A DNA stretch of 64,000 bases from Duganella sp. Root336D2 (GTDB lineage Bacteria > Pseudomonadota > Gammaproteobacteria > Burkholderiales > Burkholderiaceae_D): contig NZ_LMDB01000022.1 in the NCBI RefSeq assembly GCF_001425005.1, positions 373,264 through 437,263 on the forward strand, read 5' to 3'. Shown in pieces: positions 29,601 to 37,142 of the stretch. Both the position numbers and the translations under genes were made by a program. Position 1 is the stretch's first letter. Each line of letters opens with the position of its first letter. The notes beneath the pieces were generated by a model, which ran no database searches, was not told the origin of the DNA, and saw nothing but the letters and a program-made list of their open reading frames with translations.

Positions 29601-30850
29601 GCATGATGATCCATGCCAGCCTGAAGTCGCTCAATGTCGATGACTGGATCGACCTGGCGAGCGAAATCGCCGGCAAGGAAGAGCGCGACGCGCCAGGCAA
29701 ACCTGCCGAGCAAGGCGCGGCTGAAGGCGGCGATATCTCGCAATATGTGGTGCCGGAGACCATGGCGGCCCGTGCTGTCGAACTGATCGTCGGCGAACGC
29801 AAGCTGGACAACGTGGTGGTGGGAACCACGCACAGCAAGGGCGTCTGGCAAGCCAGTATCGATTCGCAGCAGGCGGTGGGCTATGTCACGTGGAATGAAT
29901 CGCCGACCGGCAAGGGCGTGGGCAAGGTCACTGCGCGCCTGTCGTCGCTGACCATCCCGGAATCGCAGGCGGCATCGGTCAAGGACCTGCTGGAAAGTTC
30001 GACCAATGCGCCGACCATCCCGGCGCTGGATATCGAGGTGCAGCGCCTGGAATGGTTCAACCGGCCGCTGGGCCAGCTGGAACTGCATGCGTACAACGCG
30101 CTGATCACCTCCGCGCGCGAATGGCGCATCAGCAAGTTGTCGCTGGTCAATGCCGACGGCGAATTGAATGGCACGGGTCGCTGGCAAACCAAGGACGGCC
30201 AACACAATACGGCGCTGAACTTCAATATGGACATCCATGATGCCGGCAAGCTGCTGGATCGCTTCGGTTTCAAGGATACCCTGCGCAACGGCAAGGGCAA
30301 GCTGAGCGGCGATATCGCCTGGAAGGGCTTGCCTTATCATATGGACTTGCCAAGCCTGTCGGGCACGCTGGCGCTGAACGTGGAGAAGGGCCAGTTCCTG
30401 AAGCAGGATCCGGGCGCGGCCAAGCTGCTCGGCGTGCTGAGCCTGCAGGCCTTGCCGCGCCTGCTCAAGCTCGACTTCAACGACGTCTTCTCGGAAGGCT
30501 TGCAGTTCGATGGCATCACCGCCAACGCCAGCATCAACCACGGCATCGTGAAGACGGATAACCTGAAGATGCACGGTGTGCAGGCCACGGTGCTGATGGA
30601 CGGCACGGCCGATATTGCCAATGAATTGACCAACCTGCGCGTGGTAGTCATCCCGCAGGTCAACCTGGGTACCGCGCCGCTGGTGTATGCGCTGGCGGTC
30701 AACCCGGTGATTGGCCTCGGCAGCTACCTGGCGCAGCTGTTCCTGAGCGCGCCGGTGATGAAGGCGCTGACTTACCAGATGCAGGTGACCGGGCCATGGA
30801 AGGCGCCGGTCATTACCAAGATCGAAAACCCAAAGGAGCCAACGCCATGA
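26687..30850 (+). CDS. yhdP: YhdP-family AsmA-like intermembrane lipid-transport protein
   Basis: 1387 residues. A single N-terminal membrane helix (about 38-62) anchors a very long periplasmic beta-rich domain of the YhdP/DUF3971 and AsmA C-terminal type. In E. coli, YhdP, TamB and YdbH together move phospholipids to the outer membrane. The start is a TTG (26687) preceded by AAAGG; no ATG with homology lies nearby. The 101 bases separating it from divergent glnE contain a TAAAAT box (26659-26664). Its TGA overlaps the ATG of the amidase gene, implying coupled translation. Confidence 0.9.
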   Translation: MSVLKDNLVEQIEAVEAPLKERWHRLQAAYRFWNLATHHVLGFTIKLVLLLYFAFTILFLALRWVILPNIDHYKGDIERLASQAVGNQVVIDRVYASWKGLRPQLILGDVVMRDARGQQALHLPSVSATLSWWSVPAGGLRFESLEFHRPEVDVRREADGKLYAAGIYLDLEKKGDGRSADWLLSQREVVVRDGRITWTDMQRGSAPLKLDNVTALMLNKWRRHQFAFKATPPAAMAAPLDVRADFSHQPFSRISNLKLWKGEMYVELRRADLAGWRPYLPGKLDVQSASGGVRAWLSIDNARPAAITADVALDNVVATLGNDLPQLDVAALRGRVTAAEEHAATLVPTPGTPPAITRTLELKDVTLRTRDGVELAPTTASARHVAATNQPTWTEVKAAALDLKILSELATRLPLPQVQRDLLAEAAPRGRVTNLVAEWRGPLSAARDYKLKGDLDALGMEALAARPAVARSAKAWPMPALPNIPGFEKLSGHVEAGEQGGSVALDAPGFTLAMPAWFDDEPLAFEQFRLNGSWSLADARQVAVKLEQLDLVQEGMKLKLAGSHTLPRGPGAKGLGLSDFSGSIDDFSISRIGRYLPKQTPEHTRHWLVGALEDGMLTETSLRLRGDLAHFPFKEGSPDKAKGEFRVAGRIVDGRLNYTPGYFAKDGKTPVWPLAEKIRGTIVFDRARMEIKAETARTLGVALSNVKAVIPDLGTHDSMLDIDGTAAGAMQDFLKYVTASPVLEWIGHFTEDTTATGNARLALNLHLPLSHIIDAKVQGSLQLQGNDVLLWHDMPTVAGTTGKIEFNEKGVNLNNLAGNLLGGPLSVTGGSQKDGGIQVRLSGTATVDGLRKQYPVAAVQRLANHLGGGTRFTGLITAKDHKYEVALDSSLQGASLDFPVPLKKAAADSMQLHFQLNGGSANEQGVARDEIRVALGASYAARYHRQRVNKGPWKLVNGGIGVNVPAPEPDSGMMIHASLKSLNVDDWIDLASEIAGKEERDAPGKPAEQGAAEGGDISQYVVPETMAARAVELIVGERKLDNVVVGTTHSKGVWQASIDSQQAVGYVTWNESPTGKGVGKVTARLSSLTIPESQAASVKDLLESSTNAPTIPALDIEVQRLEWFNRPLGQLELHAYNALITSAREWRISKLSLVNADGELNGTGRWQTKDGQHNTALNFNMDIHDAGKLLDRFGFKDTLRNGKGKLSGDIAWKGLPYHMDLPSLSGTLALNVEKGQFLKQDPGAAKLLGVLSLQALPRLLKLDFNDVFSEGLQFDGITANASINHGIVKTDNLKMHGVQATVLMDGTADIANELTNLRVVVIPQVNLGTAPLVYALAVNPVIGLGSYLAQLFLSAPVMKALTYQMQVTGPWKAPVITKIENPKEPTP

Positions 30851-31644
30851 CCAAAGTCGCCGCGATCCAGATGGTGTCCACCCCTGTCGTGGAAGAGAAT
30901 ATCGCTACTGCCAGCCGTCTGATCGGCGAAGCTGCCGCGCAGGGGGCGAAGCTGGTGCTGCTGCCCGAATACTGGGCCATCATGGGGATGCACGATAGCG
31001 ACAAGGTCGGCAAGGCGGAAGCGCTGGGACAGGGACCGATCCAGGATTTCATGTCGGCCATGGCGCGCGAGCACGGCATCTGGCTGCTGGGCGGCACGCT
31101 GCCGCTGGCTTCCGACGATCCCGCACGTGTCGTCAATACCACGCTGGTCTACGATCCGCAGGGCAAGCATGCTGGCCGTTACGACAAGATCCACCTGTTC
31201 GGTTTCACCAAGGGCACGGAATCGTATGACGAAGCGCGCACCATCGTGCCTGGCAAGACGGTTGGCACGGTTGAGACAGCGCTCGGCAAGGTCGGCATGT
31301 CGGTCTGCTACGACTTGCGTTTCCCCGAACTGTACCGTGCCATGGGCCCGCTCGACCTGATCGTGGTGCCGGCAGCCTTTACCTACACCACCGGCAAGGC
31401 GCACTGGGAAATCCTGCTGCGCGCACGAGCCATTGAAAACCAGTGCTATGTGCTGGCCGCGGCGCAGGGCGGCAGCCACGTCAACGGCCGCCGTACCTGG
31501 GGCCATTCGATGCTGATCGACCCGTGGGGCGAGGTCAAGGCCGTGCTGGCGGAAGGCGAGGGCGTTGTCAGCGGCGAACTGGACCCGGCCTTCGTGCATG
31601 GCGTTCGTGAGAGCTTGCCAGCACTGAAACACCGAATCCTCTAA
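30847..31644 (+). CDS. Nit-type carbon-nitrogen hydrolase (probable deaminated-glutathione or omega-amidase)
   Basis: 265 residues, cytoplasmic. The nitrilase catalytic triad is visible: Glu41 in LLPEYWA, Lys114 in GRYDKIHLF and Cys154 in [12 protein letters not shown]. Length and motifs fit the Nit1/Nit2 branch, which hydrolyses deaminated glutathione or alpha-keto-acid amides, rather than true nitrilases. The start at 30847 overlaps the YhdP stop (ATGA) and has AAAGGAG 9 nt upstream. tldD starts 37 bases downstream, so yhdP-nit-tldD is probably one operon. Confidence 0.92.
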   Translation: MTKVAAIQMVSTPVVEENIATASRLIGEAAAQGAKLVLLPEYWAIMGMHDSDKVGKAEALGQGPIQDFMSAMAREHGIWLLGGTLPLASDDPARVVNTTLVYDPQGKHAGRYDKIHLFGFTKGTESYDEARTIVPGKTVGTVETALGKVGMSVCYDLRFPELYRAMGPLDLIVVPAAFTYTTGKAHWEILLRARAIENQCYVLAAAQGGSHVNGRRTWGHSMLIDPWGEVKAVLAEGEGVVSGELDPAFVHGVRESLPALKHRIL

Positions 31645-31681
31645 AATCCGGCTTAAGTACCATTCAAAACAAGATTCCGAT

Positions 31682-33142
31682 ATGAAACCATTCGACCCCA
31701 ATATGTCCGCCATGGCCGCAGCGAAAGACATCCTGCTGACGCCATTTGGCCTGGATGAAGGCAAACTGCTGAAAGCACTGGGCAGCATGTTCACCCATAA
31801 GGTCGACTACGCCGACCTGTACTTCCAGTTCACCAAGAACGAGGGCTGGAGCCTGGAAGAAGGCATCGTCAAGACCGGTTCGTTCTCGATCGACCAGGGC
31901 GTCGGCGTGCGCGCCGTGTCGGGCGACAAGACCGCCTTCTCCTATTCCGATGAGATTTCCGAGTCGGCACTGCTGGATGCTGCCGCTGCCACGCGCACCA
32001 TTGCGCGCGCCGGCGCCGGCAAGATCAAGGTGGCCGGCAAGATGACGCCGGTCGGCGGCCGTTCGCTGTACATGCCGCATGACCCGCTGGTGTCGCTCGA
32101 CGCCGCGTCCAAGGTCAAGCTGCTGGAGCGCGTCGAGAAGATGGCGCGTGCCAAGGATCCGCGTGTGGTGCAGGTGATGGCCGGCCTGGCCGGCGAATAC
32201 GATGTGGTGCTGGTGGTGCGCAGCGATGGCGTACTGGCAGCCGATATCCGCCCGCTGGTGCGCGTGTCGGTGACCGTGATCGTGGAGCAGAACGGCCGCC
32301 GCGAAGTCGGCTCTTCCGGCGGCGGCGGTCGCTATGAATACGGCTACTTCACCGATGCGCTGCTGGACCAGTACGCGACCGACGCGGTGAAGTCGGCACT
32401 GGTGAACCTGGACGCGCGCCCGGCGCCTGCCGGCCCGATGACCGTGGTGCTGGGCCCTGGCTGGCCGGGCATCCTGCTGCACGAAGCGATCGGCCACGGC
32501 CTGGAGGGGGATTTCAACCGCAAGGGTTCTTCCACCTTCTCCGGCCGCATCGGCGAGCGCGTGGCCGCCAAGGGCGTTACCGTGGTCGATGACGGCACGC
32601 TGGCCAACCGCCGCGGCTCGTTGAACATCGATGACGAGGGCAACCCGACCCAGTGCACCACGCTGATCGAAGACGGCGTGCTGAAGGGCTATATCCAGGA
32701 CACCATGAATGCGCGCCTGATGAAGATGAACGTCACCGGCAACGCACGCCGCGAATCGTTCGCCCACCTGCCGATGCCGCGCATGACCAACACCTATATG
32801 CTGGGCGGCGACAAGGATCCGGAGGAGATCCTGGCTTCGGTGAAGAACGGCATCTACGCGGTCAACTTCGGCGGCGGCCAGGTCGACATCACCAACGGCA
32901 AGTTCGTGTTCTCGGCCTCCGAGGCGTACATGATCGAAAACGGCAAGGTGAGCTATCCGGTCAAAGGCGCCACCCTGATCGGCAATGGCCCTGACGTCAT
33001 GAACCGCATCACCATGATCGGCAACGATATGAAGCTCGATCCGGGTGTCGGAGTGTGCGGCAAGGAAGGGCAAAGCGTGCCGGTCGGCGTCGGCCAGCCG
33101 ACGCTACGGCTGGACGGCGTGACAGTCGGCGGCACCGCCTAA
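31682..33142 (+). CDS. tldD: metalloprotease subunit TldD
   Basis: 486 residues. The zinc motif [12 protein letters not shown] lies near residue 267, as in TldD, and [18 protein letters not shown] follows. TldD normally works with PmbA/TldE as a heterodimer that trims unstructured peptides (microcin B17 maturation, CcdA turnover); no pmbA gene is in this window. It belongs with the upstream YhdP/amidase genes and ends at an intrinsic terminator. Confidence 0.96.
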   Translation: MKPFDPNMSAMAAAKDILLTPFGLDEGKLLKALGSMFTHKVDYADLYFQFTKNEGWSLEEGIVKTGSFSIDQGVGVRAVSGDKTAFSYSDEISESALLDAAAATRTIARAGAGKIKVAGKMTPVGGRSLYMPHDPLVSLDAASKVKLLERVEKMARAKDPRVVQVMAGLAGEYDVVLVVRSDGVLAADIRPLVRVSVTVIVEQNGRREVGSSGGGGRYEYGYFTDALLDQYATDAVKSALVNLDARPAPAGPMTVVLGPGWPGILLHEAIGHGLEGDFNRKGSSTFSGRIGERVAAKGVTVVDDGTLANRRGSLNIDDEGNPTQCTTLIEDGVLKGYIQDTMNARLMKMNVTGNARRESFAHLPMPRMTNTYMLGGDKDPEEILASVKNGIYAVNFGGGQVDITNGKFVFSASEAYMIENGKVSYPVKGATLIGNGPDVMNRITMIGNDMKLDPGVGVCGKEGQSVPVGVGQPTLRLDGVTVGGTA

Positions 33143-33160
33143 AACAAGGGCAACACAAAG

Positions 33161-33186
33161 ACCGGGTAAAATACCCGGTTTTTTTT
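33161..33186 (+). terminator. intrinsic terminator of the yhdP-nit-tldD operon
   Basis: ACCGGGTA-AAA-TACCCGGT, an 8-bp stem with a 3-nt loop, followed by T8. The udk start is only 19 bases beyond it. Confidence 0.88.
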
Positions 33187-33204
33187 GCCTGGGACGGATA
33201 TCAC

Positions 33205-33837
33205 ATGAACAATTCGAACAACAAACCCTTCGTGATTGGCGTCGCAGGCGGCAGCGGCAGCGGCAAATCGACCGTCACGCGCGAAGTATTGAAATCCTTC
33301 GGCTCCGAGGTAGTCTCGGTGGTCCTGCAGGACGACTACTACCTGGACCAGACCCATATGTCGCCCGAAGACCGGCGCAAGGTCAACTACGACCACCCGG
33401 AAGCGTTCGACTGGCCGCTGATGGTGGAGCACGTACGCCGCCTGCGCGAGGGCGAATCGATCGAAATGCCGGTGTACGACTTTTCCATCGATAACCGCAC
33501 TACCCAGACCATCACCGTTAAACCGGCGCCCGTGATCGTGATCGAAGGACTGTTCGCGCTGTATGACGCCGACCTGCGCAAGCAGATGTCCCTGAAAATC
33601 TTTGTCGACACCGCTGCCGACGTGCGCTTTATCCGCCGCCTGCAGCGCGATATCGCAGAGCGCGGCCGCAGCACGGAGAGCGTGATCAACCAATACATGG
33701 AAACCGTGCGCCCGATGTACAAGCAGTTCATCGAACCGACCAAGCGCCACGCCCACGTGATTCTTCCTCATGGTGCCAACGGGCCGGCGGTGGACATCAT
33801 CACCACCAAGGTGGCGAGCCTGATCAAAGGCGAGTAA
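33205..33837 (+). CDS. udk: uridine kinase
   Basis: 210 residues. P-loop GVAGGSGSGKST at the N-terminus, and DDYYLDQTHMS followed by VNYDHPEAFDWPLM are typical of bacterial uridine/cytidine kinases of pyrimidine salvage. The frame is open upstream into tldD, but homology begins at MNNSNNKPF, so the start is 33205. It is sandwiched between the tldD terminator and the hairpin serving the next minus-strand TBDR; a promoter must lie within or next to the tldD terminator (TAAAAT occurs inside it). Confidence 0.92.
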   Translation: MNNSNNKPFVIGVAGGSGSGKSTVTREVLKSFGSEVVSVVLQDDYYLDQTHMSPEDRRKVNYDHPEAFDWPLMVEHVRRLREGESIEMPVYDFSIDNRTTQTITVKPAPVIVIEGLFALYDADLRKQMSLKIFVDTAADVRFIRRLQRDIAERGRSTESVINQYMETVRPMYKQFIEPTKRHAHVILPHGANGPAVDIITTKVASLIKGE

Positions 33838-33870
33838 ACAAAAAAAACCGCGCCCCGAAGGGCGCGGTTG
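33838..33870 (-). terminator. terminator of the TBDR at 33894
   Basis: A 10-bp stem AACCGCGCCC/GGGCGCGGTT with a CGAA loop. On the minus strand it is followed by a run of eight or more T. It may also stop udk transcripts, although no T run exists in that direction. Confidence 0.85.
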
Positions 33871-33893
33871 TCTGGCACCAGGTGCCGTGCTAC

Positions 33894-36740
33894 TTAGAAC
33901 TTGTAGCGCATGCCGATGTTGAAGTAACGGCCCAGTGCGCCGCTGTAGTCCAGCGGGTTGTAGCTTTGCGCGCCGTAGGTCAGCGGATCCAGCGGAGCTT
34001 TCTTGTCGAACAGGTTGTTGATCGAACCGAACAGCTCAGCCTTGTCGCTCAGGCGATAACGGCCCACCAGGTCGAACGTGGTGAAGGACGAGATCTTGCA
34101 ACCGGATGGTGCATCGTTGCCGTTAGCGAAGTGCGAGGCGCAACCATCAGGGTCATCCTTGAAGTTGATGTTGTCCAGCTTGTCGCGGTAGTTCATGTTC
34201 AGCGACAGGCGCAGAGCATCACGCTCCCAGGTGGCGCCCAGGTTCACGCGGTTGTCAGGCGTGCCCATGCAGTTGGTGGCATCGCAGTTACCGTGGGTAC
34301 CAGCGAAGTCACGCTTGCTGCCATCCTTCTCCGTGCGTTCCATCTTGATCAGATGGGTCCATTTGGCGTCGATGGTCAGGGTGCCATTGCCGTCGCCCAG
34401 CGCGAAGGACTTGCGTGCATCCAGGTCGACACCGCGAACGATGGTCGAAGCCGAGTTCACGTAGTTGGCCAGCACGGCAGTGATCGCACCTGGGTCGCCA
34501 GGAATGTTGGTAGCGGTCGATGGGTCACGTGCAACGTGGCCAGCAGCGATTGCTGCATCGGTCTGCTCCTGGTTGATCTCGTTGGTACGTTTGATCTGCC
34601 ACAGGTCGACCGCCAGGCTGGTACGTGGCATTGGATCCCATACCATGCCCACCGAGTAGCTCTTCGAACGTTCCGGCGACAGGGCTGGATTCGGGCTGGT
34701 GATGATAGCGATCGAAGCAGGGTTACATGCCGATGCTACGCCCAGGGCGCAACGTACCGGGTCGGTTGCGGTGGAGAACGCTGCCAGGCCGCCTTTGCCG
34801 TTTTCTGCTGCGCTTGGGGCGCGGAAACCACGCTCCAGGTTGGCGCGCAGTGCGAAGTTGCCGGTCGGAGTCCATTTCAGGCCCAGCTTCGGCGTGTAGG
34901 AATTGCCGACGTCAGAGAAATGGTCCCAGCGAATTGCGGTTTGCGCTTCCAGGGTCTTCAGCAGCGGAATCGCCATTTCAGCGTATACCGCGCTTTCGTT
35001 ACGCTTGCCGTCATAGGCCGAGTAACCCAGGCCGATGATGTTGCCGGTGTCGGTGCCTTCGGTTGGCTGCAGGCGGGTCTCGGAGCGGCGGTATTCTGCA
35101 CCGAATGCCAGGCCGACCGAACCGGCTTCCCACTTGGCGATTTCACGCGAAGCCTTGAAGTCGATTTGCGAGATGCTGGTTGCTGCATCGTTGGAAATGT
35201 TCGGCGACAGGGCGGCGTACAGCGCGCCCGAGTTGAGGCCGGCGTTCTCGCCGATGCGCCAGAAGCTGCCAGCTGGCAGGGCTGCGTAGCGGGCGTTTTT
35301 CATGGCGGCAGCGACGTTGGCTGCGCTCGGGTTCAGCAGGGCGAAGGTCACGTCGCGTTGCAGGTAGCCGCTACGCTCGTTGCTGACTTTGGTTGCCGAG
35401 TACAGGTAGGCAGTGTCGATATCCCAGCCGGCTGCCGTACCCTTGACGCCGATCAAGGCGCGGTAGAAGTTGGAGTCGACGTTGCTGACGCGTGGGCCGA
35501 CGTCCGCAGCCAGGTAACGCAGGCGTGCGGCGCTGCCGAAGTAAGGGTTGTCAGGGTGGGCCGCGCCCAGGGCCACGGCGGCGTTGCTGACCGGGCCGCC
35601 TGGATAGCCAACGCTGCCCGAAATACCGGACGGGGTGCCGCTGGCGACCGACTCACTGCGGTAGGCGTTGCCTTCAAAATAGGCTTGCCAATCCTGGCTC
35701 AGGTTGATGGTGGCGCGGGTGAACAGGTTGGCAGTCTTTTGACGTGGCTGGATCTGGCCGTATTCCTGTGCGGCATCGGTCAGGCAGCCGCCCAGTGGGT
35801 CACCTTGCGGGTGGCTGGTCAGCTTGCTGCAGTCGGCGCCGGCGAAGGTGCGGGTGAAACCGGTGCCAGCAGCCATGTTGCCGCGGCTGTAGTAGTCCAG
35901 GGTTGCCGGGTTACGGACGTTACCGACGATGGAGCTGCCGGCCAGGTTGTTGTCGACGATGGCGCCAGTGCCACCCAGCGATTCCTGGGCGCTGAAGCCG
36001 AAGTCGCGCAGGTCGCTCTTGCCAACGGCGCCGCGGTCGCTGCGGTCACGGTTCCATACTTCGCGCTTGAGGCCGAATTCGGCGTTGAACAGCACGTTGT
36101 AACGGTCGGTGTCCAGGTCACCGAAACCGGTGGTCAGGGCCAGGCGGGTATCGCCGCCGTCACGCTCTTGCGACAGGCCTTGGCTGGCGCGCACGGTGGT
36201 GCCTTTGAATTCCTTGCGCAGGATGATGTTGACCACGCCGGCAATCGCGTCCGAGCCGTACAGGGCGGAGGCGCCGCCTTTCAGCACTTCAACGCGCTCG
36301 ACCGCTTCGGCCGGGATCACGTTCAGGTCGGAGAACACTTTCTGGCCGTCGTCAGCCAGGCCGTACGGTGCCATGCGGCGGCCGTTCAGCAGTACCAGGG
36401 TGGAAGCAGCGCCCAGGCCGCGCAGGGAGATGCCCGATGCGCCGGAGGCGAAGCCGCTACCGAAGGAAGTCGGGACCGAACCCTGGTTGTCGACTGCCAG
36501 GGTTTGCAGCAGTTCGGCGACGGTGGTCTTGCCGGACTTTTCAATGTCCGCACGCGACAGCACCTGAATCGGGTTCGAGGACTCGGCTTCGGCACGGCGG
36601 ATGTGCGAGCCGGTGATTTCGACGCGCTGGATCGGCGCGGGAGCCTGCTGGGCTTGGGCGGCCACAGAAGACAGCAGCAGCGGCGCAGCCAGGTAAGGCA
36701 GGCAGCGGCGCAGATTCACAACCAGTTTCTTTTGTTGCAT
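33894..36740 (-). CDS. TonB-dependent receptor (pair with the one at 51744)
   Basis: 948 residues. Signal peptide about 1-30 (VAAQAQ), TonB-box region APIQRVEITGSHIRR, plug with SGISLRGLGAASTLVLLNGR and KGGASALYGSDAIAGVVN, barrel ending in RYKF. It is paralogous to 51744-54524: both have KSG(K)xTVAExLQTL, the GSxxxxFGxGFAxG plug segment, GNCDxxNCxGTPxN and a Cys pair before KI(S/A)SFTT near the C-terminus. Those Cys pairs probably form loop disulfides. The long upstream gap (36741-37142) and its own terminator suggest separate regulation. The ligand is unknown. Confidence 0.94.
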   Translation of the reverse strand: MQQKKLVVNLRRCLPYLAAPLLLSSVAAQAQQAPAPIQRVEITGSHIRRAEAESSNPIQVLSRADIEKSGKTTVAELLQTLAVDNQGSVPTSFGSGFASGASGISLRGLGAASTLVLLNGRRMAPYGLADDGQKVFSDLNVIPAEAVERVEVLKGGASALYGSDAIAGVVNIILRKEFKGTTVRASQGLSQERDGGDTRLALTTGFGDLDTDRYNVLFNAEFGLKREVWNRDRSDRGAVGKSDLRDFGFSAQESLGGTGAIVDNNLAGSSIVGNVRNPATLDYYSRGNMAAGTGFTRTFAGADCSKLTSHPQGDPLGGCLTDAAQEYGQIQPRQKTANLFTRATINLSQDWQAYFEGNAYRSESVASGTPSGISGSVGYPGGPVSNAAVALGAAHPDNPYFGSAARLRYLAADVGPRVSNVDSNFYRALIGVKGTAAGWDIDTAYLYSATKVSNERSGYLQRDVTFALLNPSAANVAAAMKNARYAALPAGSFWRIGENAGLNSGALYAALSPNISNDAATSISQIDFKASREIAKWEAGSVGLAFGAEYRRSETRLQPTEGTDTGNIIGLGYSAYDGKRNESAVYAEMAIPLLKTLEAQTAIRWDHFSDVGNSYTPKLGLKWTPTGNFALRANLERGFRAPSAAENGKGGLAAFSTATDPVRCALGVASACNPASIAIITSPNPALSPERSKSYSVGMVWDPMPRTSLAVDLWQIKRTNEINQEQTDAAIAAGHVARDPSTATNIPGDPGAITAVLANYVNSASTIVRGVDLDARKSFALGDGNGTLTIDAKWTHLIKMERTEKDGSKRDFAGTHGNCDATNCMGTPDNRVNLGATWERDALRLSLNMNYRDKLDNINFKDDPDGCASHFANGNDAPSGCKISSFTTFDLVGRYRLSDKAELFGSINNLFDKKAPLDPLTYGAQSYNPLDYSGALGRYFNIGMRYKF

Positions 36741-37142
36741 TGGACAGTCTCCAAAAGGGGGGAATAACTCTTTTGCAAGAGATCTATCTTTTATAATATT
36801 TTTTTATTGACAAGGGAATAGGGCGTTACAAAAAATCTCCCCTGAAAATAACTTTCAAATACGAAGTTTCGCTGACGCAAAATAGGCTAAGTGCTGCGAT
36901 TTCGCGCCCAAATGGAGCGAAACTGCCTGTGTATACGACTTTTAGGCCAATTTCTTCGATTCTTTTGGCTTTCCCGTGCAACGGCGAATATGTAACGATG
37001 GGTTCGCGTAAAAACAACAGAATTGCCAGCAGAAAGCAAAACAAGCCAACCAATGAACTGAACCCCAATTGTTGGATGCCAACAATTGGGGTTTGGTCAG
37101 GAAGCGAATATTTATTTTCCTTACGTATAACTACGCAGCTAT
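36741..37142. other. 402-base intergenic region upstream of the TBDR at 33894
   Basis: No convincing gene. It holds an A/T-rich block (36780-36812) with dyad CTCTT-TTGC-AAGAG at 36768-36781 near the TBDR start, and a 15-bp hairpin at 37061-37093. A minus-strand frame at 36826-37068 with a TTG start and a hydrophobic beginning was judged spurious. Confidence 0.6.
37061..37093 (-). terminator. terminator-like hairpin after the TBDR at 37143
   Basis: A perfect 15-bp stem AACCCCAATTGTTGG/CCAACAATTGGGGTT with a 3-nt loop, 50 bases beyond the stop codon. The following T tract is weak on both strands. Confidence 0.6.

Noticed and set aside
26642-30574. 1310-residue minus-strand open frame opposite yhdP
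   Set aside because: High-GC antisense shadow with His/Arg/Gln-rich composition; the plus strand encodes a recognisable YhdP protein.
34195-36767. Long plus-strand open frames opposite the TBDR genes (for example 961 codons at 33882-36767)
   Set aside because: Composition is typical of antisense shadows of GC-rich genes; the minus strand has signal peptide, plug and barrel motifs.
36826-37068. 80-codon minus-strand frame with a hydrophobic N-terminus
   Set aside because: It needs a TTG start, lacks a ribosome site and lies in an A/T-rich regulatory gap; no family features were seen.
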